From contig JBJHDH010000013.1 in assembly GCA_050486445.1 (NCBI GenBank), positions 1 through 64,000 on the forward strand: DNA of 64,000 nt, in the 5' to 3' direction. The notes under the pieces were generated by a model. The model did no database searches, was not told the DNA's origin, and saw nothing but the letters and a program-made list of their open reading frames with translations. The position numbers and the translations under genes are program-made. How positions within the stretch are numbered: the first letter of the stretch is position 1; every line of letters begins with the position of its first letter. Of this stretch, positions 26,017 to 33,436 are shown piece by piece. The stretch comes from Euryhalocaulis sp050486445. Its GTDB lineage: Bacteria > Pseudomonadota > Alphaproteobacteria > Caulobacterales > Maricaulaceae.

Positions 26017-26688
26017 ATGATGTTCCGCCCGCTTCCGGTTCTTACTCTGGCCATGCTGCCGGCTCTGGCGCTGCTGCTGGCGCTGGGCGCGTGGCAGGTT
26101 CAGCGCGCCGGATGGAAGGCCGAACTGATCCGCGGATACGAAGCGCGCGAAGCCGCCGAGCCCGTTCTGCTCAGCGCCGCGCTCTGCGCCGGCGCCGCGC
26201 CGGGCCCGGTGCTGCGCGATCTGGAGATGGACGCGGACGAATTGACCCTCTGGGGCGCGGGTCCATGGGGCGAGCCGGGCTGGCTGATCCTGCAACTGGC
26301 CGCCGCGCCGGAATGCGATCCGCGTCTTCGCGTGCTGGTGCAGACCGGGTTCGAACCGCTGGATGGCGTCCGCCGCACCGCGCCCATGCGCCTGATGCTG
26401 GAAGACTGGCCGCGCATCGGCCCGTTCACCCCGCGCGACCTGCCGGAGCAGGGCCTTTATTTCCGCTTTGATGCAGAGAGTCTGGCCGGGGCGCTGGGGG
26501 TCGCGCCGCGGGACTTGTCGCCGGTCTGGGCGCGCTGGGAAGAGCGCAGCGCGGAGGAGCGGGCGGCCGTGCCGCCGGCGACCCATATTGGCTATGCCGT
26601 TACCTGGTTCGGCCTGGCGGCGGCTTTGCTGGGGGTCTGGCTGGCTGTCCATGTCAGCCGGGGACGGCTGCGGTTTCGTGCCCGTTAA
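26017..26688 (+). CDS. SURF1 family oxidase assembly protein
   Basis: 223 residues with two TM helices, one at each end (about 8-25 and 198-215), and a periplasmic domain between, the SURF1/Shy1 layout. Family motifs are LGAWQVQRAGWKAELI near the N-terminus and HIGYAVTWFGLAAALLGVWL near the C-terminus. It aids heme a insertion into subunit I. The domain is compact compared with relatives, and the usual N-N-H of the C-terminal motif is P-A-T-H here. The start (ATGATG) lies 9 bases after the DUF983 stop. Confidence 0.88.
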   Translation: MMFRPLPVLTLAMLPALALLLALGAWQVQRAGWKAELIRGYEAREAAEPVLLSAALCAGAAPGPVLRDLEMDADELTLWGAGPWGEPGWLILQLAAAPECDPRLRVLVQTGFEPLDGVRRTAPMRLMLEDWPRIGPFTPRDLPEQGLYFRFDAESLAGALGVAPRDLSPVWARWEERSAEERAAVPPATHIGYAVTWFGLAAALLGVWLAVHVSRGRLRFRAR

Positions 26689-26803
26689 CGGTTAACGGCG
26701 CCCGGCTTGCAGGCGTTTTGCTGACCCGCGCGGGCAGCTCCGCCTTGAAGCCGCCGCGCAAACGGCGGCATGATCCGCGGATGAGGGAACGAGGTCGCCC
26801 GGC

Positions 26804-28186
26804 ATGGCTCTGATGCGCGACGACGCCGAGACATTCGGCCATATCGCCGGTGAAGGCGTGTTTCTGCGCCCGCCGCAAATGTCGGATTATGACGACTGGG
26901 CCCGGCTGCGCGCCGAGAGCCGCCCATTTCTTTCGCCGTGGGAGCCAACCTGGCCCGGCGACGACCTGACACGCGCCGCGTTCCGCCGCCGCCTGCGCCG
27001 CTATCAGCAGGACATGCGCGACGAGGCGGCGCTGCCGCTCTTTGTTTTTCGCGAGGAAGACGGACTTCTGGTCGGCGCCTGCAATCTGTCGCGGATCAGC
27101 CGCGGCGTGATGCAGTCGGCCTCGCTCGGCTATTGGGTGGGCCATCGTTATCGCCGCCGCGGCTATACGCGCGCCGCGGTGCGCGCGGTGGCGTCTTATG
27201 CCTTTGAGCGGCTGGACCTGCACCGGATCGAGGCGGCCTGCATCCCGGCCAACGAGGCCTCGCGTAGCCTGCTGGAAAGCCTCGGTTTCCGGCTGGAAGG
27301 CTATGCGCGCAATTATCTGAAGATCGACGGGGCATGGCGCGACCATCTGTTGTTCGCGCTGCTGCGCGGCGACGCCATGCAAAGCCCCGATTCCGGCCGC
27401 GCGCACGACAGCGCGCTGGAAGCTGATTTAGCCGAGGCGCTGGGCGCCGGGCGGATGCAGCCGCATTACCAGCCGGTGCGCGATGCGAAGACTGGCGCGA
27501 TCATGGGGTTCGAGGCGCTGGCGCGCTGGCCGCATCCGGCGCGCGGCCTGCTGGCGGCCGGCAGTTTCGTGCGCGTGGCCGAGCGCGGCGGGCTGGCCCG
27601 CGCTCTGACCGAACGCATGATCGGCCAGGCGGCGGCGCAGCTGTCCGGCTGGCGCGCGCGTGGCGCGGCGGACGCGCTCTATATTGGCGTCAATGTTTCC
27701 AGCTTCGATCTTGAGGGACATGCGCTGGCCGAAGCGGTGAGCGCCGCGCGCAGCCGGCACGATCTGCCCCGGGGGGCGATGCGCCTGGAAGTGACCGAGA
27801 CCGAGGCGATGCGCGATCCCGCGGCGGCGGCGGCGGCGCTGCACGCGGCGCGGGAAGCGGGCGCTGCGCTGGCGCTTGACGATTTTGGCGCCGGTCATTC
27901 GTCGCTGGCGCGGCTGGCGCAGTTTCCATGGAGTGCGGTGAAAACCGATGCGGTCTTTTCCGCCGGCCTGCCCGGCGACGCTGCGGGCGAGGCGGTGCTG
28001 CGCGCCGTTGTGGGCCTGGCTAGGGAGCTGGGGCTGGAAACCGTGGCCGAGGGCGTGGAGAGCGAGGCCGCCGCCCGGCGACTGGGGGAGCTGGGTTTCG
28101 ACGCGCTTCAGGGCCATGCCATCGGCATGCCGGCCCCGGCGGACGAGGCCGAAACCCTGCTGAATCTGCGTCCTGCCGCCCCCTGA
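26804..28186 (+). CDS. GNAT acetyltransferase-EAL domain fusion protein
   Basis: 460 residues in two clear parts. Residues 15-190 form a RimJ/RimL-like N-acetyltransferase: VFLRPPQMSDYDDWARLR, LGYWVGHRYRRRGYTRAAVRAV (acetyl-CoA loop at about 115-125) and EAACIPANEASRSLLESLGFRLEGYARNYLKIDGAWRDHLLFALL. Residues 205-455 form an EAL domain with all residues needed for c-di-GMP hydrolysis: E237 (FEALARW), N297 (NVSS), E329 (LEVTE), D359/D360 (DDFGAG), K380, E416 (AEGVE) and Q436. No TM or signal peptide, so it should be cytoplasmic. The reading frame is continuous through the linker, so the fusion is real in this sequence. The acceptor of the acetyl group is unknown. Confidence 0.88.
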   Translation: MALMRDDAETFGHIAGEGVFLRPPQMSDYDDWARLRAESRPFLSPWEPTWPGDDLTRAAFRRRLRRYQQDMRDEAALPLFVFREEDGLLVGACNLSRISRGVMQSASLGYWVGHRYRRRGYTRAAVRAVASYAFERLDLHRIEAACIPANEASRSLLESLGFRLEGYARNYLKIDGAWRDHLLFALLRGDAMQSPDSGRAHDSALEADLAEALGAGRMQPHYQPVRDAKTGAIMGFEALARWPHPARGLLAAGSFVRVAERGGLARALTERMIGQAAAQLSGWRARGAADALYIGVNVSSFDLEGHALAEAVSAARSRHDLPRGAMRLEVTETEAMRDPAAAAAALHAAREAGAALALDDFGAGHSSLARLAQFPWSAVKTDAVFSAGLPGDAAGEAVLRAVVGLARELGLETVAEGVESEAAARRLGELGFDALQGHAIGMPAPADEAETLLNLRPAAP

Positions 28187-28226
28187 TTTGCCGCGCAGGC
28201 GGGTGGCGTGTTCCGGCGCAGACGCT

Positions 28227-29249
28227 ATGTTCGCGCCCATGACCGAGATGATGCAGACCCCCGAGACCGATCCGGCCTTTCCGCTGGAGGCCCCCGATAT
28301 CGAGCTGGACGTCGCCCAGACCTTCGGCTTCGAGTCCGATCTGAAGGTTCCGGCCTTTTCAGAGCCGAACGCCTATACGCCCGATCTGGACCCGGCCTAT
28401 CGCTTCGATCCGGGGACCACGCGCGCCATTCTGGCGGGGTTTGCGCATAACCGGCGGGTGATGGTGCAGGGCTATCACGGCACCGGCAAATCGACCCATA
28501 TCGAGCAGGTGGCCGCGCGGCTGAACTGGCCGACCGTGCGCATCAATCTGGACAGCCATGTCAGCCGGATCGACCTGGTGGGCAAGGACGCCATCGTCCT
28601 GAAAGACGGAAAGCAGATCACCGAGTTTCGCGAAGGTCTGCTGCCCTGGGCGATCCAGCGCCCGGTGGCGCTGGTGTTCGACGAATACGACGCCGGCCGG
28701 CCGGATGTGATGTTCGTGATCCAGCGCGTGCTGGAGGCGCAAGGCCGCCTGACCCTGCTGGACCAGAACCGGGTGATCCGCCCGCATCACTGGTTTCGCC
28801 TGTTCGCCACCACCAATACGGTGGGTCTAGGCGACGCTACCGGCCTCTATCACGGCACGCAGCAGATGAATCAGGGCCAGATGGACCGCTGGTCCATCGT
28901 CGCCACGCTGAACTATCTGGCCCATGACGAAGAGGCGGAGATCGTGCTGGCCAAGGCCCCGGCCTATGATTCGGAGGAGGGGCGCCGCACGCTTTCGCGC
29001 ATGGTCGCGGTGGCCGACATGACGCGCAACGCCTTCATGAACGGCGACATCTCCACCGTGATGAGTCCGCGCACCGTCATCACCTGGGCGCAGAACGCCG
29101 AGATTTTCGATGGCGATATCGGTCTGGCCTTCCGGCTGACCTTCCTCAACAAATGCGACGAGCTGGAGCGGCCCTCCATCGCCGAATTCTATCAGCGCGC
29201 CTTCGGCGAAGACCTGCCAGAGGCCGCCACCCGCGTGCAGGTGGCGTAG
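28227..29249 (+). CDS. cobS: Cobaltochelatase subunit CobS (AAA+ ATPase)
   Basis: About 340 residues, full length for CobS, with Walker A GYHGTGKST, Walker B VALVFDEYDAGRPD, and family blocks FAHNRRVMVQGYHGTGKSTHIEQVAARLNW and TGLYHGTQQMNQGQMDRWSIV. With CobT it forms the ATP-driven module that helps CobN insert cobalt into hydrogenobyrinate diamide. The ATG at 28227 is my choice; another in-frame ATG at 28239 is equally plausible, and neither has a strong ribosome site. Its usual partner cobT is separated from it by an inverted toxin-antitoxin pair. Confidence 0.94.
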   Translation: MFAPMTEMMQTPETDPAFPLEAPDIELDVAQTFGFESDLKVPAFSEPNAYTPDLDPAYRFDPGTTRAILAGFAHNRRVMVQGYHGTGKSTHIEQVAARLNWPTVRINLDSHVSRIDLVGKDAIVLKDGKQITEFREGLLPWAIQRPVALVFDEYDAGRPDVMFVIQRVLEAQGRLTLLDQNRVIRPHHWFRLFATTNTVGLGDATGLYHGTQQMNQGQMDRWSIVATLNYLAHDEEAEIVLAKAPAYDSEEGRRTLSRMVAVADMTRNAFMNGDISTVMSPRTVITWAQNAEIFDGDIGLAFRLTFLNKCDELERPSIAEFYQRAFGEDLPEAATRVQVA

Positions 29250-29252
29250 GCT

Positions 29253-29639
29253 TCACCAGATCCGCCTCACGCCATAGGCGTCGAATTCTTTTTCGTTCGA
29301 GACGATCAAAACGCCCTCGATCAGCGTCTGGGCGATCAGCATCCGGTCGAACGGATCGCCATGATAACGCGGCAAGGCCCCGGCCATCAGCGCGTGATCA
29401 AGGCTTATGCCGAGCAGGCTGAATCCCTGCGCCTCGATAATGCGCCGGAAATTCGCGACCAGCGGCGCGGCCTGCGGCAGCTTGCCGCTGCGCACCTTGA
29501 TCGCGCATTCCCAGGCGGTGGCGATGCTCACCAGCGGCCTGGATTGCGGATCGCTCATCGCGTTCGTGGCGGGCGCCGTGAGTTGCGGATCGTTTTCCAG
29601 CCACCAGAGCAAAGCGTGGGTGTCGAGCAGGATTCTCAC
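29253..29639 (-). CDS. PIN-domain toxin, VapC family
   Basis: 128 residues, a single PIN nuclease domain. Acidic residues expected for Mg-dependent RNA cleavage are present: D6 (LLDTHALLWW), E44 (TAWECAIKVRSGKL) and D95/D98 (GDPFDRMLIAQ). The C-terminus is SNEKEFDAYGVRRIW. It overlaps the antitoxin gene by 4 bases, the usual toxin-antitoxin coupling. It lies head-to-head in the cobS-cobT interval, on the opposite strand. The RNA target is unknown. Confidence 0.9.
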   Translation of the reverse strand: MRILLDTHALLWWLENDPQLTAPATNAMSDPQSRPLVSIATAWECAIKVRSGKLPQAAPLVANFRRIIEAQGFSLLGISLDHALMAGALPRYHGDPFDRMLIAQTLIEGVLIVSNEKEFDAYGVRRIW

Positions 29640-30004
29640 GGCATGTTACGCGGCGGGGGAAAACCTTCCCACTCGGCGATCTCTTCCTCGCTCATGGGCG
29701 CGAACGCCCCGGCGGGCGAAGGGCCGATAATCCCTTTCAGCGCGCCCGGTTTGCGCGGGCTTTTGCCGTCCCAGGCAAAGGGCCGCGCGCTCCACCCGGC
29801 GGAAGCATCCATGACGCCCGGCTCCGAAGGGTTTGGAAAACTGGCCGGATATGCGGCCCCGGCATGTGTATAGGCGGGGTTCACGGGGACCAGCCGCGCC
29901 ACCTCAAGGTCGCCGCGGCAGATCACGACATCCTCGCCCGCCTCGACCATTTTCACCAGTTCGGACAGGCGGGTTTTCGCCTCATGCATCTTGATCCGGA
30001 GCAT
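29636..30004 (-). CDS. Phd/YefM-type antitoxin with long C-terminal extension
   Basis: 122 residues. The first ~45 (LRIKMHEAKTRLSELVKMVEAGEDVVICRGDLEVARLVPV) match the Phd/YefM fold, which neutralises the partner and binds its own promoter. The rest is a long extension, rich in Pro, Ser and Gly, with an acidic patch (MSEEEIAEWEG) that may wrap the toxin. Most Phd-type partners of VapC are about 80 residues, so this one is long. The ATG at 30004 follows AAGGG; a TTG six codons earlier is less likely. Confidence 0.82.
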   Translation of the reverse strand: MLRIKMHEAKTRLSELVKMVEAGEDVVICRGDLEVARLVPVNPAYTHAGAAYPASFPNPSEPGVMDASAGWSARPFAWDGKSPRKPGALKGIIGPSPAGAFAPMSEEEIAEWEGFPPPRNMP

Positions 30005-30101
30005 AGCAACACCCTTAGCCAAAAAACCTAGCTAACTTAGTCCACCCCATCCCACTTGTCCAGACTTCGCAGACCGGCCGCAAACCTTTATTCCTCCACC
30101 C

Positions 30102-32033
30102 ATGCCACCTAATGACGACAGCCCCCAGGAATTGTTCAAAAAGGCGCTGACCCACGCCGTGCGCTCGATCTCCGGCGAGCCGGAGCTGGAGGTGCGCTTT
30201 GGTGGCGACACGGCCGCCATCGTGCAGGGCAAGGTCTCGCTGCCCGCCGTCCCGCCGCGGCTGGATGAGGCGGGCGCGGCGCGGCTGCGCGGCAAGGCCG
30301 ATGCGCTGGCCCTGCGCATCGCCCATCACGACGCGAACGTCCATGCGGGCCGCAGGCCGGAGGGCGCGCGCGCCCGCGCCATCTATGAAGCCGTGGAGCA
30401 GGCGCGGGTGGAGAGCATCGGGGCGAAGGCGCTGCCCGGCCTGCGCGGCAATCTGAACGCGGCTCTGACCGAGCGGTGCGAGCGCAAGGGTTTCGCCGAG
30501 GCGGCCGAGCGCAAGGACGCGCCGATGGCAGAGGCGGTCGGCCTGCTGATGCGCGAGCGGATGAGCGGCGATCCGTCGCCGGAATCCGCATGCGGCCTGA
30601 TGAAAGCCTGGCGCGAGGAGCTGGAGGAAAAGGCCGGCGAGGCGCTGGACCGGCTGGCCGCGCTGTATGGCGATCAGCGCGCTTTCACCAGGGCGGCGCG
30701 CGATCTGATCGCGGACCTCGATCTGGGCGATGAGCTGGGCGCCGAGGAGGATGAGGAGGAGGACGAAGAGTCCGCCCCCGATGGCGAAGGCGACGACCAG
30801 GGCGAGGGCGAGGACGAGGAGGAGCCGGACAGCGACGAGTCGCAGCCCGAGGAAGGCGAGGACCAGCGGACAGACGCCGAACCGCGCGAGCAGGACGGCG
30901 AGCAGGAAGAGACTCCGATGCGGATGGAGGATCTGGCCGACGATGGCGAAGAGCCGCAGGCGCGCCGCCCGCGCTTTTCCGACGGTCCGGTTGTGGAGGA
31001 TTATCGCGTCTTCACCACCGCGCATGACGAGATCGCCGATGCCGAAGACCTCTGCCCGCCGGAGGAGCTGACCCGCCTGCGGTCCTATCTCGACCAGCAT
31101 CTGCGCCCGCTCAGCCATATCGTGGCGCGCCTGGCCAACCGGCTTCAGCGCCGCCTGCTGGCGCAGCAGCGCCGCTCGTGGAATTTCGATCTGGAGGAGG
31201 GCGTGCTCGACACCGCGCGCCTGACCCGCGTGCTGACCGACCCGATGCAGCCGCTCAGCTTCAAGGAAGAGACCGAGACCGAATTCCGCGACACGGTGGT
31301 CACGCTGCTGCTGGATAATTCCGGCTCGATGCGCGGGCGGCCGATCATGGTCGCGGCGGTGTGCGCCGATATTCTGGCGCGCACGCTGGAACGCTGCGGC
31401 GTGAAGGTGGAGATTCTCGGCTTCACCACGCGGGCATGGAAAGGCGGGCAGAGCCGGGTGGACTGGCTGGCGGCGGAGCGCCCGGCCAATCCCGGCCGGC
31501 TGAACGATCTGCGGCATATCATCTACAAGCCGGCGGATGCGCCCTGGCGCCGCGTGCGCACCAATCTCGGCCTGATGATGCGCGAGGGTCTGCTGAAAGA
31601 AAATATCGACGGCGAGGCGCTGCTCTGGGCGCACCGGCGCCTGCTGGCCCGGCCGGAGGCGCGGCGAATCCTGCTGGTGATTTCAGACGGCGCGCCGGTG
31701 GACGATTCCACGCTCTCGGTGAATTCCGGCGCCTATCTGGAAAAACATCTGCGCGAAGTGATCGACTGGATCGAGACGAAATCGGATGTGGAGCTGGCCG
31801 CCATCGGCATCGGCCATGACGTCACGCGCTGGTATCGCCGCTCGGCCACCATTGTGGATGTGGAACAGCTCGGCGGCGCCATTGTCGACCAGCTCGCCGC
31901 TTTGTTCGGCGACGATTCCCGCCCCGGCGCGATGCGCATCCCGCCCCAGAGTCACATGAGCCATGTCAGCCCTCCGGACCGCCAGCCCTCCGGCCCTGTT
32001 CCGCGTTCCCCTTGGGTGTCGGAGCGGGTGTAG
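30102..32033 (+). CDS. cobT: Cobaltochelatase subunit CobT
   Basis: 643 residues. The N-terminal helical part (1-200) is followed by a strongly acidic linker (about 205-290, runs of Asp/Glu) and a C-terminal von Willebrand A domain with the MIDAS sequence D405-N-S-G-S (LLLDNSGSMRG) and the later SDGAPVDDSTLSV threonine/aspartate region. It partners CobS as the AAA+/VWA module of the cobaltochelatase. The acidic linker is normal for CobT. The gene begins about 100 bases after the antitoxin start on the other strand, so its promoter shares the space with the toxin-antitoxin promoter. Confidence 0.95.
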   Translation: MPPNDDSPQELFKKALTHAVRSISGEPELEVRFGGDTAAIVQGKVSLPAVPPRLDEAGAARLRGKADALALRIAHHDANVHAGRRPEGARARAIYEAVEQARVESIGAKALPGLRGNLNAALTERCERKGFAEAAERKDAPMAEAVGLLMRERMSGDPSPESACGLMKAWREELEEKAGEALDRLAALYGDQRAFTRAARDLIADLDLGDELGAEEDEEEDEESAPDGEGDDQGEGEDEEEPDSDESQPEEGEDQRTDAEPREQDGEQEETPMRMEDLADDGEEPQARRPRFSDGPVVEDYRVFTTAHDEIADAEDLCPPEELTRLRSYLDQHLRPLSHIVARLANRLQRRLLAQQRRSWNFDLEEGVLDTARLTRVLTDPMQPLSFKEETETEFRDTVVTLLLDNSGSMRGRPIMVAAVCADILARTLERCGVKVEILGFTTRAWKGGQSRVDWLAAERPANPGRLNDLRHIIYKPADAPWRRVRTNLGLMMREGLLKENIDGEALLWAHRRLLARPEARRILLVISDGAPVDDSTLSVNSGAYLEKHLREVIDWIETKSDVELAAIGIGHDVTRWYRRSATIVDVEQLGGAIVDQLAALFGDDSRPGAMRIPPQSHMSHVSPPDRQPSGPVPRSPWVSERV

Positions 32034-32047
32034 GGCGCGCGCCGCGT

Positions 32048-32845
32048 CTACATCGCGTGCGAGGAGGCGGGGACAAGTTCGGCCATGCCGAGGCCCATCC
32101 ACACCGCCATGGCGATCATCATCAGATTCTCGGTGAGAGAGACGGCGCCCAGCGGCACATTGCTGGACCCGCCGACACAGGCGCATTTCAGCTCGCGCTT
32201 CTCGATATAGACAGCCCGGAAAACCGAAACCGCGCCGATCGTTCCGATGAACAGGGCGACGGGAACGGAAATCCAGTTCAGCACCCCGGCGATCATCAGA
32301 ACGCCGGCCAGACCCTCGGCGAAGGGATAGACATAGGAATAGGGAACCCAGCGCCGCGCCAGCAGGTCGTAATTCAGGAACATGGTCGAGAAGGTCTCGA
32401 CATTCTGCAGCTTCAGAAGCGCCAGCACGACCATGCTGAAGGCGATGAACCATTCGGCGGCGCGCACGGTGAAAGGTGCGCCGAAGACAGCCTGGCTCGC
32501 CGCCATCGCCATCAGCGCCGTCATGCTGAACAGCACGATGACGGGCGTATAGCTCGTGGCTTTGGGGTCGGCGGCCTTCAGGCCGAAATACCGGCGCAGA
32601 TCGTCATAGCCGCCGATCCGCTCGCCATCGATAAAGGTCTGCGGCGTCGTCTCCACGTCATGCTCGGCCTTGAACGCATCGGTCTCGGCGCGTGAGGTGA
32701 GCCACCGGTCGTCCACCGTGAACCCCTTGCGCCGCAACAGGCTGCGGGATTTCAGCCCATAGGGGCAGACATGTTTATCCATCACCATGCGGTAGAGCGT
32801 GGCCTGGCGGGGTTGGGCTTTCCGGGACTGGGCTGGTGAAGACAT
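32048..32845 (-). CDS. Glutaredoxin-MauE/DoxX membrane fusion protein
   Basis: 265 residues. Residues 15-90 form a glutaredoxin-like domain: YRMVMDKHVCPYGLKSRSLLRRKG (C27-P-Y-G, one cysteine) and VETTPQTFIDGERIGGYDDLRRYF (cis-Pro and GG glutathione-binding motif). Residues about 98-255 have four TM helices of the MauE/DoxX redox-membrane type and a cytoplasm/periplasm-facing loop with C221-A-C. The single active-site cysteine suggests a monothiol mechanism. The gene is driven by a MerR-type promoter (see 32881-32912). It has no neighbouring methylamine genes, so MauE's classic role is unlikely. The ATG at 32845 follows GGAAGG. Confidence 0.85.
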   Translation of the reverse strand: MSSPAQSRKAQPRQATLYRMVMDKHVCPYGLKSRSLLRRKGFTVDDRWLTSRAETDAFKAEHDVETTPQTFIDGERIGGYDDLRRYFGLKAADPKATSYTPVIVLFSMTALMAMAASQAVFGAPFTVRAAEWFIAFSMVVLALLKLQNVETFSTMFLNYDLLARRWVPYSYVYPFAEGLAGVLMIAGVLNWISVPVALFIGTIGAVSVFRAVYIEKRELKCACVGGSSNVPLGAVSLTENLMMIAMAVWMGLGMAELVPASSHAM

Positions 32846-32880
32846 TTTGCGTCCTTCCGGTTTGTCCTGATGACGCTCCC

Positions 32881-32912
32881 GATATAGGGTCCGTACCATG
32901 GTACGGAGTCAA
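32881..32912 (-). promoter_or_regulatory. MerR-type promoter with 20-base spacer for the glutaredoxin-MauE gene
   Basis: Read on the minus strand, TTGACT (32912-32907) and TATATC (32886-32881) flank a 20-base spacer, longer than the optimal 17. A perfect dyad fills the spacer. Over-long spacers are the hallmark of promoters activated by MerR proteins through DNA untwisting. Transcription would start near 32874, about 30 bases before the ATG at 32845. Confidence 0.78.
32890..32907. promoter_or_regulatory. 18-base perfect palindromic operator (mer-like)
   Basis: TCCGTACCATGGTACGGA is a perfect 18-base palindrome. With the TTGACT next to it, it closely resembles the operator of the mercury-resistance mer promoters (TTGACTCCGTAC then GTACGGA). 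The ATG of the divergent MerR gene is at its centre (32898-32900), so occupancy should also control the start of that gene. Confidence 0.75.
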
Positions 32913-33338
32913 CGAGGCCGGGACAGGTCCGTTCCGGACATCACCATTGCGGGGCTGGCGCGCGCCGGCGGGGTCGGCGTCGAGACCGTGCGCTATTACC
33001 AGCGGCGCGGCCTGATGCCGACGCCTGCTCGCGCCGGGGCCGGCGGGCTGGGCGGCGGCGTGCGGCGCTATGGCGAGGCGGATGTGCGCCGGTTGCGCTT
33101 TATCCGTTCGGCGCAGGCTGCGGGCTTCACGCTGGAGGAAATTGCGGAACTGCTCGATCTGGACGCCAATGACGACCGGGCGCGGGCGCGCGAACTGGCG
33201 ACAGAGCGTGTGCGCGCGCTGGAGGCGAAGATTGCGGAACTGACGGCGGCGCGCGACGCGCTGATGCGGCTGGCGCGGGAATGCGGGTCGAAAACATCCG
33301 GCCCGTGCCCGATCATCACCGCCTTTGACCGGCGCTGA
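32898..33338 (+). CDS. MerR-family transcriptional regulator
   Basis: 146 residues: N-terminal MerR winged helix (ITIAGLARAGGVGVETVRYYQRRGLMPTP, about 15-43, then RRYGEADVRRLRFIRSAQAAGFTLEEIAELLDL), a dimerisation helix (about 95-125) and a C-terminal metal-type loop ending in C129 and C137-P-I-I. Classic mercury MerR has three cysteines; the position aligning with the first is Arg94 here. It probably senses a thiophilic metal or redox stress and activates the divergent glutaredoxin-MauE gene. The ATG at 32898 lies inside the operator, so its mRNA may be nearly leaderless; no better downstream start exists before the helix-turn-helix. Confidence 0.88.
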   Translation: MVRSQRGRDRSVPDITIAGLARAGGVGVETVRYYQRRGLMPTPARAGAGGLGGGVRRYGEADVRRLRFIRSAQAAGFTLEEIAELLDLDANDDRARARELATERVRALEAKIAELTAARDALMRLARECGSKTSGPCPIITAFDRR

Positions 33339-33436
33339 TCTTCCCTGTCAATAAATTGAAGTCCATCGGGGCGGAGCCTATGCTACGCCGCCACAACAAG
33401 ACCGTCCCATCAACATCATGAGCCGGAGGGAACCCC

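Noticed and set aside
30005..30101. A second operator for the toxin-antitoxin pair
   Set aside because: Short CTAA/TTAG half-sites are present but they are only four bases each and not convincing.
32048..33338. Mercury-resistance operon
   Set aside because: The operator is mer-like, but no merT, merP or merA is present and MerR lacks the first cysteine.
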